In this document: in pieces, positions 25,482 to 34,702 of the stretch
Layout of the letters: each line of letters starts with the position of its first letter
How positions within the stretch are numbered: the first letter of the stretch is position 1
Source: Pseudomonadota bacterium
GTDB lineage: Bacteria > Pseudomonadota > Gammaproteobacteria > Xanthomonadales > SZUA-38
DNA length: 61,261 nucleotides
Assembly (NCBI GenBank): GCA_039033415.1
Contig: JBCCCR010000007.1
Coordinates: forward strand, 1 to 61,261
Direction of reading: 5' to 3'
Notes under the pieces: generated by a model
Told to the model about the DNA's origin: nothing
What the model saw: only the letters and a program-made list of their open reading frames with translations
Databases searched by the model: none
Translations under genes and position numbers: made by a program

Positions 25482-25964
25482 ATGGCCCATAAACCTTCGA
25501 AGAGCCCCCTGCTAAAGCTCTGGAAAACGTTCGGTGGCAATGCCTTTGGACACTGGCTAGTCAGCCGAATCGTTTGTTTCAAGGCCCCCTATTTCTCGAG
25601 TATCAAACCCACCTTCAGGGATATACGCCCCGGAAGGGTTGAAGTGTCTTTTAAGAAGCGGCGGCGCGTGCAGAACCACATCGGTACGGTGCATGCCATC
25701 GCGATGTGCAACGCGGCTGAGCTGGCCGGTGGAACCTGCCTCGACGTGTCCCTGAATAGCGATTTCCGTTGGATACCGGTCGGAATGACCGTGCACTACC
25801 TGAAAATGGCCAAGACCGATCTTCGAGCCGTTTGTGAAGTGCCCGCTTACGACTGGGACACAGCGCAGGATGTCGTGATGCCCGTTAGTGTTACCGACGC
25901 AAAGGGCGTCGAGGTTTTCCATGCCGATATTACGATGCGCATCTCACTAAGAAGCAAGGCCTGA
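25482..25964 (+). CDS. DUF4442 hotdog-fold thioesterase-like protein
   Basis: 160 residues. SFKKRRRVQNHIGTVHAIAM, then CNAAELAGGTCLD, is the DUF4442 version of the hotdog helix and active-site loop. The strands MTVHYLKMAKTDLRAVCEV and VEVFHADITMRISLR complete the fold. The family is related to PaaI-type acyl-CoA thioesterases. There is no signal peptide. It is tightly packed between the MarR gene and a second DUF4442 gene (2-base gaps), suggesting one detoxifying or acyl-handling unit. Confidence 0.8.
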   Translation: MAHKPSKSPLLKLWKTFGGNAFGHWLVSRIVCFKAPYFSSIKPTFRDIRPGRVEVSFKKRRRVQNHIGTVHAIAMCNAAELAGGTCLDVSLNSDFRWIPVGMTVHYLKMAKTDLRAVCEVPAYDWDTAQDVVMPVSVTDAKGVEVFHADITMRISLRSKA

Positions 25965-25966
25965 GC

Positions 25967-26497
25967 ATGTATCAGAAAATCGCAGAAATCGGTGCCAAAG
26001 CCTTCGGCAAAGCTCGATTCTTTAAGGTGGGCTTTAACCTCTCACCCATGTATCGGCGCAGCACGGCGAAGATTATTGAAGTCGATGAGGAAATGACCTT
26101 TGTCAGAACCAGGCTGCCAATCAGCTACAAAAACAAAAACTACGTCGGGTCGATCTTTGGGGGCAGCCTGTTCGCTGCGGTAGACCCCATCCCGATGGTT
26201 CAACTCATCAATCTCCTTGATAGCCAATACGTCGTTTGGGATAAGTCCGCCGAAATTTATTTCAGGGCTCCAGCCAGGGAGGACGTTTACGCCGATTTCA
26301 GCTACTCCCAGGAAGAGCTCCAAGATATTCGACGGGCGGTTGAGGCCGAATACGAAACGGAAATCGTTAAAGTCACCCAGCTCACCAGCAAAGATCGATC
26401 GAAGGTGTACTGCGAGGTTAGAAAAACTATCTATGTGGCGAGCAAAGCTCACTACAAGGCCAAACTAGCAGCCCGACGCGCAAAGAGAAACCGCTAG
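25967..26497 (+). CDS. DUF4442 hotdog-fold protein, second copy
   Basis: 176 residues. The core YKNKNYVGSIFGGSLFAAVDPI is the family active-site loop, and MTFVRTRLPISY precedes it. It then runs through VVWDKSAEIYFRAPAREDVY to a basic tail (KAKLAARRAKRNR). It is only distantly similar to the preceding gene, so the two may form a hetero-oligomer or differ in substrate. Starts two bases after its neighbour's stop. Confidence 0.8.
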   Translation: MYQKIAEIGAKAFGKARFFKVGFNLSPMYRRSTAKIIEVDEEMTFVRTRLPISYKNKNYVGSIFGGSLFAAVDPIPMVQLINLLDSQYVVWDKSAEIYFRAPAREDVYADFSYSQEELQDIRRAVEAEYETEIVKVTQLTSKDRSKVYCEVRKTIYVASKAHYKAKLAARRAKRNR

Positions 26498-26615
26498 CGA
26501 AGCGTTAGCTCCCGCCCTCACCCGACCACTCTGTCGGCGCCTTAGTCAACCACGAATCACGATATTCAGATGTGTCCGTTCGGACCAGCTATCACTGAGA
26601 TGCGTTTCGGGGTTC

Positions 26616-27929
26616 TTAGAATTCTTCGAACCCATCAACAAAGACATCGTCGCTGAGTCGAAAGACCTGTAGATCGTTACCGGTATCTCGGATGCCTTCA
26701 GCAAAGGGGCCGACCGTAAGCTGATTCGACTGAAACGTGTCAGAAATCACCGTCAACGTATATTCCACACCCGCCAGAAGTGTAATCGCGTAGTTGCCTG
26801 TAACAGGATTGGACACTGAAAACTGATTGGGGCTGGCGAGCACAAATACCTGTACCGGCTGACCGGTCGACGCATCCGTGACGGTCCCTGACACGGAGAT
26901 CGACTCTCTAGGGCAGGCAATAGACGTCGCCCGAGTCAGTCGATACGCCAATCCTCCGACCGGAATCGGCTCACAGTTTCTGACGCGTATCAGGCGGCTT
27001 TCTCGAAACAGCACGGAAACGTCCATGCTCAACTCAGCCGGCGCAGCATCACAGTTCCCCAACACAACATCAGGCAAAACGCTGTCGTCCGTAAGACGGC
27101 TCACCGGGTAAATCTGAACTATTGGATGAAAGGCATCCGGTAAACCCGCACTTAATGCGGTAACGCTAATTTCAGCAAAAACCGGATTACACACATTGAG
27201 CACATGAGCTGACCAGTCCTCGTCAGCATCGAGATGCAGGCTATGAAGCTGTTGATCGATAAATGGATCACCGTTGGAAACCAGTGATTCATCCAGATTG
27301 CTTGCCGAGACCGGGTCATCGTCAAACTCAAAGCGATCAATGGGCCAGCCTGGAACAAATATTGCCTCGCCCTCGGGCAGCGGTGTCGACGTCGGCAGCG
27401 GTCCACCAGTGATGCTCTCCAGCATAATGATTTGCGTCGGCAAAAGCTGCCGCAGTCCATCCGCCGTTACGGCGTTTGGATCAACCAGGGTTACCTGGAT
27501 ACTCCCCAGTCCGAAATCACCCACAAGAGGCTGAGGCACCATCGGCGTCAGGCTCGAAAACTCGATGGTGAACGTCCCCGCCGAATTGTCGACTTCGCAG
27601 CTAACCCGATGGGTCGAGAATATGGTACCTCCAACCCGCGATCGGCAGCTCTCGCTGATCTGTATCACCGCTGGATCGAACCCCAGCCGTAGTTCGCCAC
27701 CGGCAACATTTTGCTGCCCCTGCGAATCAAACCGGAGATCAATATCTACCGTCTCATCGGGAGCAGCTACCCCGGCGCCCGCCTCAAACACCTGAGCTTC
27801 CGTAACCTGACATAGCACAAAGAGCACCGACGCCAATGGCAGCATCCGGCGGTCCAACGAGCACCGAAACTCGCTGCATCTTGAGAGCTGAGCCTGCACT
27901 GTTTTCCCTATTCCCCAACTAGACGCCAT
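26616..27929 (-). CDS. secreted cohesin-like / carboxypeptidase-regulatory-like protein with DGFE-type tag
   Basis: 437 residues from ATG 27929; a later ATG at 27845 starts MLPLASVLFVLCQVTEAQ, the hydrophobic part of the signal. The first mature domain (VFEAGAGVAAPDETVDIDLR, GGELRLGFDPAVIQI, IEFSSLTPMV) resembles cohesin-type beta sandwiches. A pre-peptidase-like domain follows (DFSA/DWSAHVLNVCNP region). A carboxypeptidase-regulatory-like unit (ISVSGTVTDASTGQPVQVFV) is near the end. The protein finishes DDVFVDGFEEF, the tag shared with three other secreted proteins. It is likely an exported binding protein. Confidence 0.7.
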   Translation of the reverse strand: MASSWGIGKTVQAQLSRCSEFRCSLDRRMLPLASVLFVLCQVTEAQVFEAGAGVAAPDETVDIDLRFDSQGQQNVAGGELRLGFDPAVIQISESCRSRVGGTIFSTHRVSCEVDNSAGTFTIEFSSLTPMVPQPLVGDFGLGSIQVTLVDPNAVTADGLRQLLPTQIIMLESITGGPLPTSTPLPEGEAIFVPGWPIDRFEFDDDPVSASNLDESLVSNGDPFIDQQLHSLHLDADEDWSAHVLNVCNPVFAEISVTALSAGLPDAFHPIVQIYPVSRLTDDSVLPDVVLGNCDAAPAELSMDVSVLFRESRLIRVRNCEPIPVGGLAYRLTRATSIACPRESISVSGTVTDASTGQPVQVFVLASPNQFSVSNPVTGNYAITLLAGVEYTLTVISDTFQSNQLTVGPFAEGIRDTGNDLQVFRLSDDVFVDGFEEF

Positions 27930-28128
27930 TCTTACATGTTCGCGATCACGTGTCCGAGCGGCTGAGCAGCAAAGAAATCTCTAGCAGGCCAGTGCAGCCG
28001 ATGGATAGGCATCATAGAATCTATGCTCAGCTTTTTTGCTGGGATCAATAACCTTGGGAAATCCTCTGACCATCCGTGGCGTTCTTACCCGGGTTCATCG
28101 CCTTCAGAAGAGAAATGACGACTAAAAC

Positions 28129-28680
28129 ATGAGCGGCGACGCAAACGTTACGCAACTACTTAGACGCTATTGTCAGGGTGATACCACGGCATTTAGCGCA
28201 CTATCCGATCTGCTTTACCCGGAGTTGAAGAGTTTGGCACATCGCCGTGTTCGCCCAGGTCAGGAGATTGGTGCGACAACGCTGGTGCAGGAAACCTTTA
28301 TCAAGCTGCTTTCGTCGGGCGGGGTGAAACCCGAGGACCGGAAGCAGTTCTTCGGTCTGGCGGCGACCATCATGCGCCAGGTGATAATCGATGACGCAAG
28401 ACAAGCTAAGACGCAAAAGCGCCAGGGGCTCGAGGTCGAATATGTGCCGGCAATCGGTCGCGACGACCAGCAGGTCAACGCAGAGTTTCTGTTAAGGGTG
28501 AACGAGGCACTTGATCGGTTAGCAGAGCAAGACAAGCGACTTGCCCAGGTTTTTGAGTATCGCTATTTTGGCGGGTATTCCATCGCGGAGATTGCCGACA
28601 TTCTTGGATCGTCCGAGCGCTCGGCAGAGCGGTTTTGGTCTAATGCGCGCAAGTTCTTAGCAGCGCAGCTTGGCCGCTAA
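28129..28680 (+). CDS. ECF-like sigma factor (TIGR02999 type)
   Basis: 183 residues. Region 2 is FSALSDLLYPELKSLAHRRV with the family mark GATTLVQETFIKLL. The QFFGLAATIMRQVIIDDAR stretch and the region-4 helix-turn-helix YSIAEIADILGSSERSAERFW follow. This sub-family is found in Gammaproteobacteria and Planctomycetes next to Ser/Thr kinases with TPR repeats. Here the kinase gene is convergent (14 bases between stop codons) rather than downstream. No classic zinc anti-sigma is present, so the kinase may be the regulator. Confidence 0.85.
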   Translation: MSGDANVTQLLRRYCQGDTTAFSALSDLLYPELKSLAHRRVRPGQEIGATTLVQETFIKLLSSGGVKPEDRKQFFGLAATIMRQVIIDDARQAKTQKRQGLEVEYVPAIGRDDQQVNAEFLLRVNEALDRLAEQDKRLAQVFEYRYFGGYSIAEIADILGSSERSAERFWSNARKFLAAQLGR

Positions 28681-28693
28681 GACCGCATCGATC

Positions 28694-31465
28694 TCACTGA
28701 CGAATTGAAAGCGCCAGCGCCTCGTCAGCCTTGGCCAATAGCCCCAGACGCTGGTACATATCCGCCGCGCGATTACCGGCTTGTTGCGCCGCCGGGCTCC
28801 GCCCATCCAACGCCAGGAAACGAGCACGCTGAAGCAGGACGTCAGCGATCAGGCGGTGATCTTTTTCTCCGAAGTTCAGCGCAAAAATTTGCTCCGCATG
28901 ATTCAGTTGATCCAGCGCCAGCGAAAACCGCTTGGCGTCAGCCTCCAGCTCAGCTTGATCCGCAAGCAGGATCCCATAACGCGGATGCTGATCGCCCCAG
29001 ATTCGGAGATAATGTTCAATCGCCTGGCTGAACAGAGAGCGGGCCGTTTCCGGGCGACCGGCGCTCAGCTGCGCCGACGCCAACGAGTGGAGAAAAACCA
29101 CCGTCTCCGGATTGTCTTCCCCTTGAAAGACGCTGCTCTTGCGATGTACGTCTTGGAGTACAGCAACCGCCTCCTCATGGCGCCCCTGGGCGGTTCTGAC
29201 CGCAGCCAATCGCGCCTGCAGCAAAAGTAGACGTGGCGTATCGGGCTCGGATGTGGATTCAAATCGCCCTACGCCGTCCAGCACGAACGCTTCAGCCTCA
29301 GCGAGCTTACCTTCGTCGAGCAGCACCGCCGCCAGCCTGTTGTAGAGCGACAGCGTACGAGGGTGGTTCTCTCCTAGCGACTCGCGGCGCCGGCTAAACG
29401 CTTCCTTTAAGTGATAAGTTGCTTGTTGCAGGTTGCCCAGGTGATGATGAAGCGAACCGAGCCCGACATGGCTGACAATCAAATCATTGTCGAGACGATC
29501 CAATAGCTCGGAACGCGAATGAAGAACCGCCTCTCGGTAAGTCAGCGACTCTGCGAGACGACCCTGATGGTGAAGAATGGTCGCGTACAGGTGTGTTTCT
29601 GCCAGAGCTCGGCGGGAATTCTCGCCATATAGCTGGGAAAACCCGCGCATCGCTTCAAGCTGCTGCTTTTCGGCTTTCTCAAAATCTCCGAATGAAATAT
29701 GGATGCTGGCCATGTCCGACAACGCGCCTAGATATATCGGATCCAGCGGATCAAAGTCAGCTGCTGCGAGCTTAAGTCGTTGCACACCTAGCGCTCTCGC
29801 CTGCTCATACCGTCCGTCTCCGTCAAGTGCGTTGGCCAGCCGACCGAGAAACTGAACCTGATCCACGCCACTGGCTCCGGATTGCTGCATTTGGACCTTT
29901 TCCAGCTCGGCAACGGCCTTGCTGTTCATGCCCAGATTCATGTAGACATCCGCCAGGCTTTGCCTCAGCTGCCCCTCCACCTCGGGCTTATCGGCAAACA
30001 CCGACCCAAGCGCGCCTCCCGCCTTGGACAAAATGTTCTTATCGATGGCCGAACGAGCCGCATCGGTGTAGTTCACCGGCTGTCCGGGATCTGCCGACTG
30101 GATGACCTCACGCAGCTGTAGACCGAAGGCATACGGATCCAGGTTGGAAAGCATCTCCGACTGGAAGTCTGTGACCAGGGTCAACGTCTCTAGGGCCTCC
30201 GCGGTACGGTTGCGTTCAATCGTGGTCTGCAGCAATCCACCCGTGAGCGCGGCCAGAACGGAGCCCGCTGCCAATAGTGCGGGCCAGTTGCGCCGGACAA
30301 ACTTGCGAGCTCGGTAACGGGCTGATGGAGGACCTGCAGCCACCGGCTGGTGACTCAAAAATCGCAATATGTCCTCACTGAGCACCATGACGCTCTGATA
30401 GCGCTCCGCCGGATCGATCGCCATCGCCTTGCACGTAATCCAATCCAGGTCTTCTTCAATTCGCGTCACAATACGGGGGGAAAGCGCAGACTGTTCCTCG
30501 GCTAGCCGGCTGGGCCGAGTTAGCTGAGTTTCGCCACTCACGTAGCGCCAGACGCTCATCAGGACGCCTTGCGTTGTACTCCCGCTGAAGGGACCAGCAT
30601 CGCAAAGCAGCTCATAGAGCAACACTCCCAGAGCATAGACATCGGTTCTCCGGTCAATCGGAATAGACCGCGCACCGATCTGTTCAGGACTCATCGATGA
30701 CAGCGTACCGAGGAATTCTCCCTGCCCTGTGAGGGGTTCTTCTGCCCGCACTGCATGCTCAATCCCTTTCGCGATCCCAAAGTCGATCACCTTGGCCTGC
30801 ACCCTGCCGGCGGCATCGGTCACCATCACGTTGGAAGGCTTCAGGTCCCGATGAACAATCCCCCGAGAGTGAGCAAACTCAACCGCATCACAAACCTCTC
30901 GAAAAAGACCTAAACGCTCGTTTAGCCCAAGCGCCCGATCGTGGCAGTACTGCGTAATGGAAACGCCGTCGATCTTTTCCATCACAAAAAACAGCCTTCC
31001 ATCGTTCGTCCGGCCCGCGTCGAACACCTGCGCGATACTTGGGTGGTCAAGCTGCGCCAGCGCCTGCTGTTCGCTTTGGAATCGAGCGGCGAGTGTCTCG
31101 TTACCCGGATCGTGCCGCAGAATCTTGATCGCTACATCGCGCTGAATAGGCTCGAGCTGTCTGGCGGCATAAACGTCCGCAAACCCGCCTGAACCCAGCT
31201 TTTCGCCGATTTCAAACTGCTCGATCTCGACGCGTTCGAGTTCAGCATTGCCGACCGTTTCATCGACGCGAAGCTGCTGATGGGCTAGTACGCCGCCACC
31301 CGTGCGCAGCAGCGACAGATAGTCAGAGAGCGCATCAGCCGCCTCCAGGAAAACCGGAGGCTTTTTGGGGTCATCGAGAACCGACGAGAGATAAGCTTCC
31401 CGCTCTGATCTGACCATCCCTAGCATTGCGCTGATGATGCTGTCCGAGTCAGTCGCCTTTGGCAT
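28694..31465 (-). CDS. membrane Ser/Thr protein kinase with TPR-like repeats
   Basis: 923 residues. The kinase domain spans about 84-370: Gly loop GSGGFADVY (91-99), Lys 114 in VAIKIL, HRDLKPSN (205-212), DFG (228-230). A transmembrane helix lies at about 395-415 and tetratricopeptide-like repeats cover 460-920 (LADVYMNLGMNSKAVAELE, YTLSLYNRLAAVLLDEGKLAEAE-type units). The cytosolic kinase and periplasmic TPR layout is the usual partner of TIGR02999 sigma factors. The kinase is expected to be active because all core motifs are present. Confidence 0.9.
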   Translation of the reverse strand: MPKATDSDSIISAMLGMVRSEREAYLSSVLDDPKKPPVFLEAADALSDYLSLLRTGGGVLAHQQLRVDETVGNAELERVEIEQFEIGEKLGSGGFADVYAARQLEPIQRDVAIKILRHDPGNETLAARFQSEQQALAQLDHPSIAQVFDAGRTNDGRLFFVMEKIDGVSITQYCHDRALGLNERLGLFREVCDAVEFAHSRGIVHRDLKPSNVMVTDAAGRVQAKVIDFGIAKGIEHAVRAEEPLTGQGEFLGTLSSMSPEQIGARSIPIDRRTDVYALGVLLYELLCDAGPFSGSTTQGVLMSVWRYVSGETQLTRPSRLAEEQSALSPRIVTRIEEDLDWITCKAMAIDPAERYQSVMVLSEDILRFLSHQPVAAGPPSARYRARKFVRRNWPALLAAGSVLAALTGGLLQTTIERNRTAEALETLTLVTDFQSEMLSNLDPYAFGLQLREVIQSADPGQPVNYTDAARSAIDKNILSKAGGALGSVFADKPEVEGQLRQSLADVYMNLGMNSKAVAELEKVQMQQSGASGVDQVQFLGRLANALDGDGRYEQARALGVQRLKLAAADFDPLDPIYLGALSDMASIHISFGDFEKAEKQQLEAMRGFSQLYGENSRRALAETHLYATILHHQGRLAESLTYREAVLHSRSELLDRLDNDLIVSHVGLGSLHHHLGNLQQATYHLKEAFSRRRESLGENHPRTLSLYNRLAAVLLDEGKLAEAEAFVLDGVGRFESTSEPDTPRLLLLQARLAAVRTAQGRHEEAVAVLQDVHRKSSVFQGEDNPETVVFLHSLASAQLSAGRPETARSLFSQAIEHYLRIWGDQHPRYGILLADQAELEADAKRFSLALDQLNHAEQIFALNFGEKDHRLIADVLLQRARFLALDGRSPAAQQAGNRAADMYQRLGLLAKADEALALSIRQ

Positions 31466-31607
31466 AGATACCTCGTTAATGGCCAGCGGATGTTACGAAC
31501 TCAACCATCCCAAGAGTAGCAGCGACGCAAAATGGCGGGTTCGTCGTTTTATCTCGATCTTTCTATTCAGCCACAAATTTTTCCGATGATCGATAGGGAG
31601 AGCAAGT

Positions 31608-33653
31608 GTGGGATGGAAACACATCGTCACGAAGAGCCAATGTGATACAGCGAATACGCATCTTCTTTCTCTTGCAAACTGGGTGGGCATCGTTTTGCCA
31701 GCATTGTTTTTTCACTGCTTGTTAGGAACGAGCGCTCTGGCGGAGACCATTCGACTCGACCAGCTTGGCAACAACGGATTTCAAATCGATGGCGAGTCGA
31801 TGTCTGACCTCTCTGGCATCAGCGTTTCCGGAGCCGGCGACGTTAACGGTGACGGCCTTGCGGATGTCATTGTCGGGGCAACGGGTGTTGACACCCAGGG
31901 AATAACAATTTTCGACGTGATTGAGGACGTCGGTGCTGCTTACGTCGTGTTCGGCAAGCCAAACAATCTGGATCTCGACCTTGGCAGCCTGGGGACCAAT
32001 GGCATCAAGATTGTGGGTATCAGTCCAGGCGATCGAACCGGCTTTAGCGTGTCGGGGGCCGGTGATGTCAACGGCGACGGGTTGACGGACGTCGTTATCG
32101 GTGCCGACGGCATAGACATTCCAGGCGGGAATGATGCAGGTTCGGCTTTTGTTGTGTTCGGTCGGCCAGCTGGCGGCCTGATTAATCTCAGAAATCTGGG
32201 TGCCGGTGGATTTCGAATTAACGGAGAGAGCCCGGGGGATCGTCTTGGCTCAAGCGTCGCCGGCGCTGGCGATTTTAATGGGGATGGCCTGGACGATCTT
32301 ATCGTAGGCGCACAAGGAGTAGACCTATCCAATGCCATGGACGCCGGAGCCAGCTATCTGATATTTGGTAAAACTGATGCAAATGACATCAACGTCAACA
32401 ATTTGGGCTTCCAGGGACGTCGGATAACGGGCGCATCTGCAGGCGATAGATCAGGCTTCAGCGTATCTGGCGCAGGTGATGTAAACGGTGATGGTCTTGA
32501 CGATGTGATTGTCGGTGCAACAAGCGCCCGTCCCAACAGCACCACCAATGCTGGTGCCGCCTACGTCATTTTTGGCGACACAAGCATTAACGAGATTGAG
32601 CTCGGGAGCCTGAACACCAGCGGATTCAGAATTACTGGACAGTTTTTTCTCGAGGGACTAGGTCGAATCGTGTCCGGTGCCGGTGATGTCAATGGAGACG
32701 GGCTCGGTGATGTCTTGGCTGCCGGCTTCGAATCCAGGGAGGCATACGTGATTTTCGGAAAAAGTGACTCCGCCCAGGTCGAAGTCGAAAATCTAGGTAC
32801 TGGCGGGTTTGACTTAGTCAATCTGGGTGGGGTCAGTAACACGGTCGTCGCCGGTGCCGGAGACTCCAACAGCGATGGGCAGGCGGATTTGATCCTAGGA
32901 TTGGACCGCGAACGCACAACCGCCGATGTCCGCGCGGGTCTGAGTCACCTGATTTTCGGCAAAGCTGACGCTGGGCCGATTGATGTGTTCAATGACGTTG
33001 CTGGATTCGTGCGATATGAGGGTGTCGCCGCCAACGACGATGCTGGCCGAAGCGTCTCGACAGCCGGCGATGTTAATGGCGACGGCCTCGCTGACCTGAT
33101 TATCGGCGCACCAGGCGCAGAACCAGACGGAAACGATTCCGCTGGCTCGAGCTACGTGGTTTTCAGTCAATCCGAACCGGGACAAACTGCCACCTATCGT
33201 CGTCATATCAGAAATGGTGATCCTCCCAGAATTGCGATTGGCATCGCGGGCGACGGCAGCCAACGCAGCCATCCCGACTCCCGCGCATGGATCGATTTTT
33301 CGAACGGCGAGACCCCAGGCGAAGCCGCCTCAATCGTTACTGTTACGCTGAACCGCAATGACGGATCCTTCGGTAACGCGGCAGCCTTTGTGTCATGGGA
33401 GGTATCGGCTAATCGCGACAACTGGTCCGGCGCTGAAGTGCAGTTTCGCTATCTGGATGACGAATTATTCCCAGGAGTAGAAGAAAGGCAGCTTAGTCTG
33501 GTGCATTCAGTCGACGGCGACGCACCCTACACCGTGCTTTCGGCCACGGTCATCAATCCGATGAACAACACCATTTCGGCGTTGGTGGACGAGCTCGGCT
33601 TTTTCTTTCTTGAGGTTCCCGAAAAGATTTTCGACAGCGGCTTCGAGGAATAG
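31608..33653 (+). CDS. secreted FG-GAP repeat protein with DGFE-type tag, paralogue of the gene at 8744
   Basis: 681 residues from the GTG at 31608, with AGGGAGA upstream. A signal peptide (WVGIVLPALFFHCLLGTSALA) precedes seven FG-GAP-like repeats (SVSGAGDVNGDGLADVIVGA and variants). Repeats five and six are degenerate (VLAAGF, SNSDGQADLILGL). The following domain (RHIRNGDPPRIAIGIAGDGS to LVDELGFFFLEVPE) matches that of the protein at 8744-11251. It ends EKIFDSGFEE. The repeats here have diverged at DNA level, unlike the near-identical ones of the paralogue. Confidence 0.85.
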   Translation: MGWKHIVTKSQCDTANTHLLSLANWVGIVLPALFFHCLLGTSALAETIRLDQLGNNGFQIDGESMSDLSGISVSGAGDVNGDGLADVIVGATGVDTQGITIFDVIEDVGAAYVVFGKPNNLDLDLGSLGTNGIKIVGISPGDRTGFSVSGAGDVNGDGLTDVVIGADGIDIPGGNDAGSAFVVFGRPAGGLINLRNLGAGGFRINGESPGDRLGSSVAGAGDFNGDGLDDLIVGAQGVDLSNAMDAGASYLIFGKTDANDINVNNLGFQGRRITGASAGDRSGFSVSGAGDVNGDGLDDVIVGATSARPNSTTNAGAAYVIFGDTSINEIELGSLNTSGFRITGQFFLEGLGRIVSGAGDVNGDGLGDVLAAGFESREAYVIFGKSDSAQVEVENLGTGGFDLVNLGGVSNTVVAGAGDSNSDGQADLILGLDRERTTADVRAGLSHLIFGKADAGPIDVFNDVAGFVRYEGVAANDDAGRSVSTAGDVNGDGLADLIIGAPGAEPDGNDSAGSSYVVFSQSEPGQTATYRRHIRNGDPPRIAIGIAGDGSQRSHPDSRAWIDFSNGETPGEAASIVTVTLNRNDGSFGNAAAFVSWEVSANRDNWSGAEVQFRYLDDELFPGVEERQLSLVHSVDGDAPYTVLSATVINPMNNTISALVDELGFFFLEVPEKIFDSGFEE

Positions 33654-33707
33654 GTAACCACAAACCTATTAGCCGCAACTATGCTGAGCAGGAAGGAGCA
33701 ATACTCG

Positions 33708-34508
33708 ATGTCAACACCCGATGAGATGGGCCTCACGCCGGAAGCGGCGAACGGCTATGAACAATTTTTTGTGCCGGCAATTTTTCAGCAATGGCCGCCA
33801 GTCCTCATGGCAGCAGCCAGGATCAGCAACGGTGACGCCGTTTTGGATGTTGGCTGCGGGACCGGGGTTTTGACACGCGAACTGACCCAGCACGTCGGGG
33901 ACACCGGAAGCCTAACGGGCTTTGATCTCAGCGAGAGCATGCTGAGCGTCGCAAGGGAGCGCTGTCCTGGCGCGACATTCCTGCAGGGCAACGTTGTCGA
34001 GCTCCCGTTCGAGGACCAACGATTCGATATCGTGGTCAGCTCCTTCATGCTGATGTTCGTTCCGGACCCGAAGAAAGCCCTAAGCGAGATGAGGCGCGTG
34101 CTCAAGCCAGGAGGCCGATTAGTCGCGAGCGTTTGGCAGGGTCTTCAAGACAATATCGTTTACCGCCATCTGGTAGATGCCACACGCGAGGTTGCCGGTG
34201 AGGAAGCAGCCAAATCGATGGCCTGGCCTTTTACGATGGGTTCACCGGGCGCGCTAGAGTCGATTTTTGCGTCTGCCGACCTGGAGGAAGCCGAAATCAC
34301 CCATCATGATGGAACCGCTGATTTCCCCTCCGTGGAAGATTTCGTCACAACCGAGGTTCAGGCTTGGCTGTTGGCGAACGACGTGGAGCAAAAGCAAATC
34401 GACGAGATGGTGAGTCTGATGCGGACGAAGTACCCGTCCTTCGAAGACGCCACGGGGCCCGTTTCCTTCCCGCTCAATGCTCTGATCGGAAAGGCCGATG
34501 CGGTGTGA
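33708..34508 (+). CDS. class I SAM-dependent methyltransferase
   Basis: 266 residues from the ATG at 33708, chosen because GGAAGGAG lies 9 bases upstream; a frame start at 33681 lacks this. Motif I is VLDVGCGTGVLTREL. LTGFDLSESML, RFDIVVSSFMLMFVPDP and MRRVLKPGGRLVASVWQG are motifs of the UbiE/Methyltransf_11 group. The C-terminal third (EEAEITHHDGTADFPSVEDFV) is the lid for an unknown small-molecule substrate. It is not clearly linked to its neighbours. Confidence 0.85.
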   Translation: MSTPDEMGLTPEAANGYEQFFVPAIFQQWPPVLMAAARISNGDAVLDVGCGTGVLTRELTQHVGDTGSLTGFDLSESMLSVARERCPGATFLQGNVVELPFEDQRFDIVVSSFMLMFVPDPKKALSEMRRVLKPGGRLVASVWQGLQDNIVYRHLVDATREVAGEEAAKSMAWPFTMGSPGALESIFASADLEEAEITHHDGTADFPSVEDFVTTEVQAWLLANDVEQKQIDEMVSLMRTKYPSFEDATGPVSFPLNALIGKADAV

Positions 34509-34702
34509 ACGCTGACAAACCCGTCATTTCTACGTTTTTTCCGTAAGAACCAGCGTGCAACGGTCATCGCCTTAAATCTCTGATTCCAATTCAGGGCAAG
34601 TCAGACGCATCTCACCGCAACAGTTACGGGTTGACGTAGAGCGCAAAGCTGCGACAGTCTCTGGCATTCGCCTGCGATGGTGTTTGCAAGGGACAATGGA
34701 TC

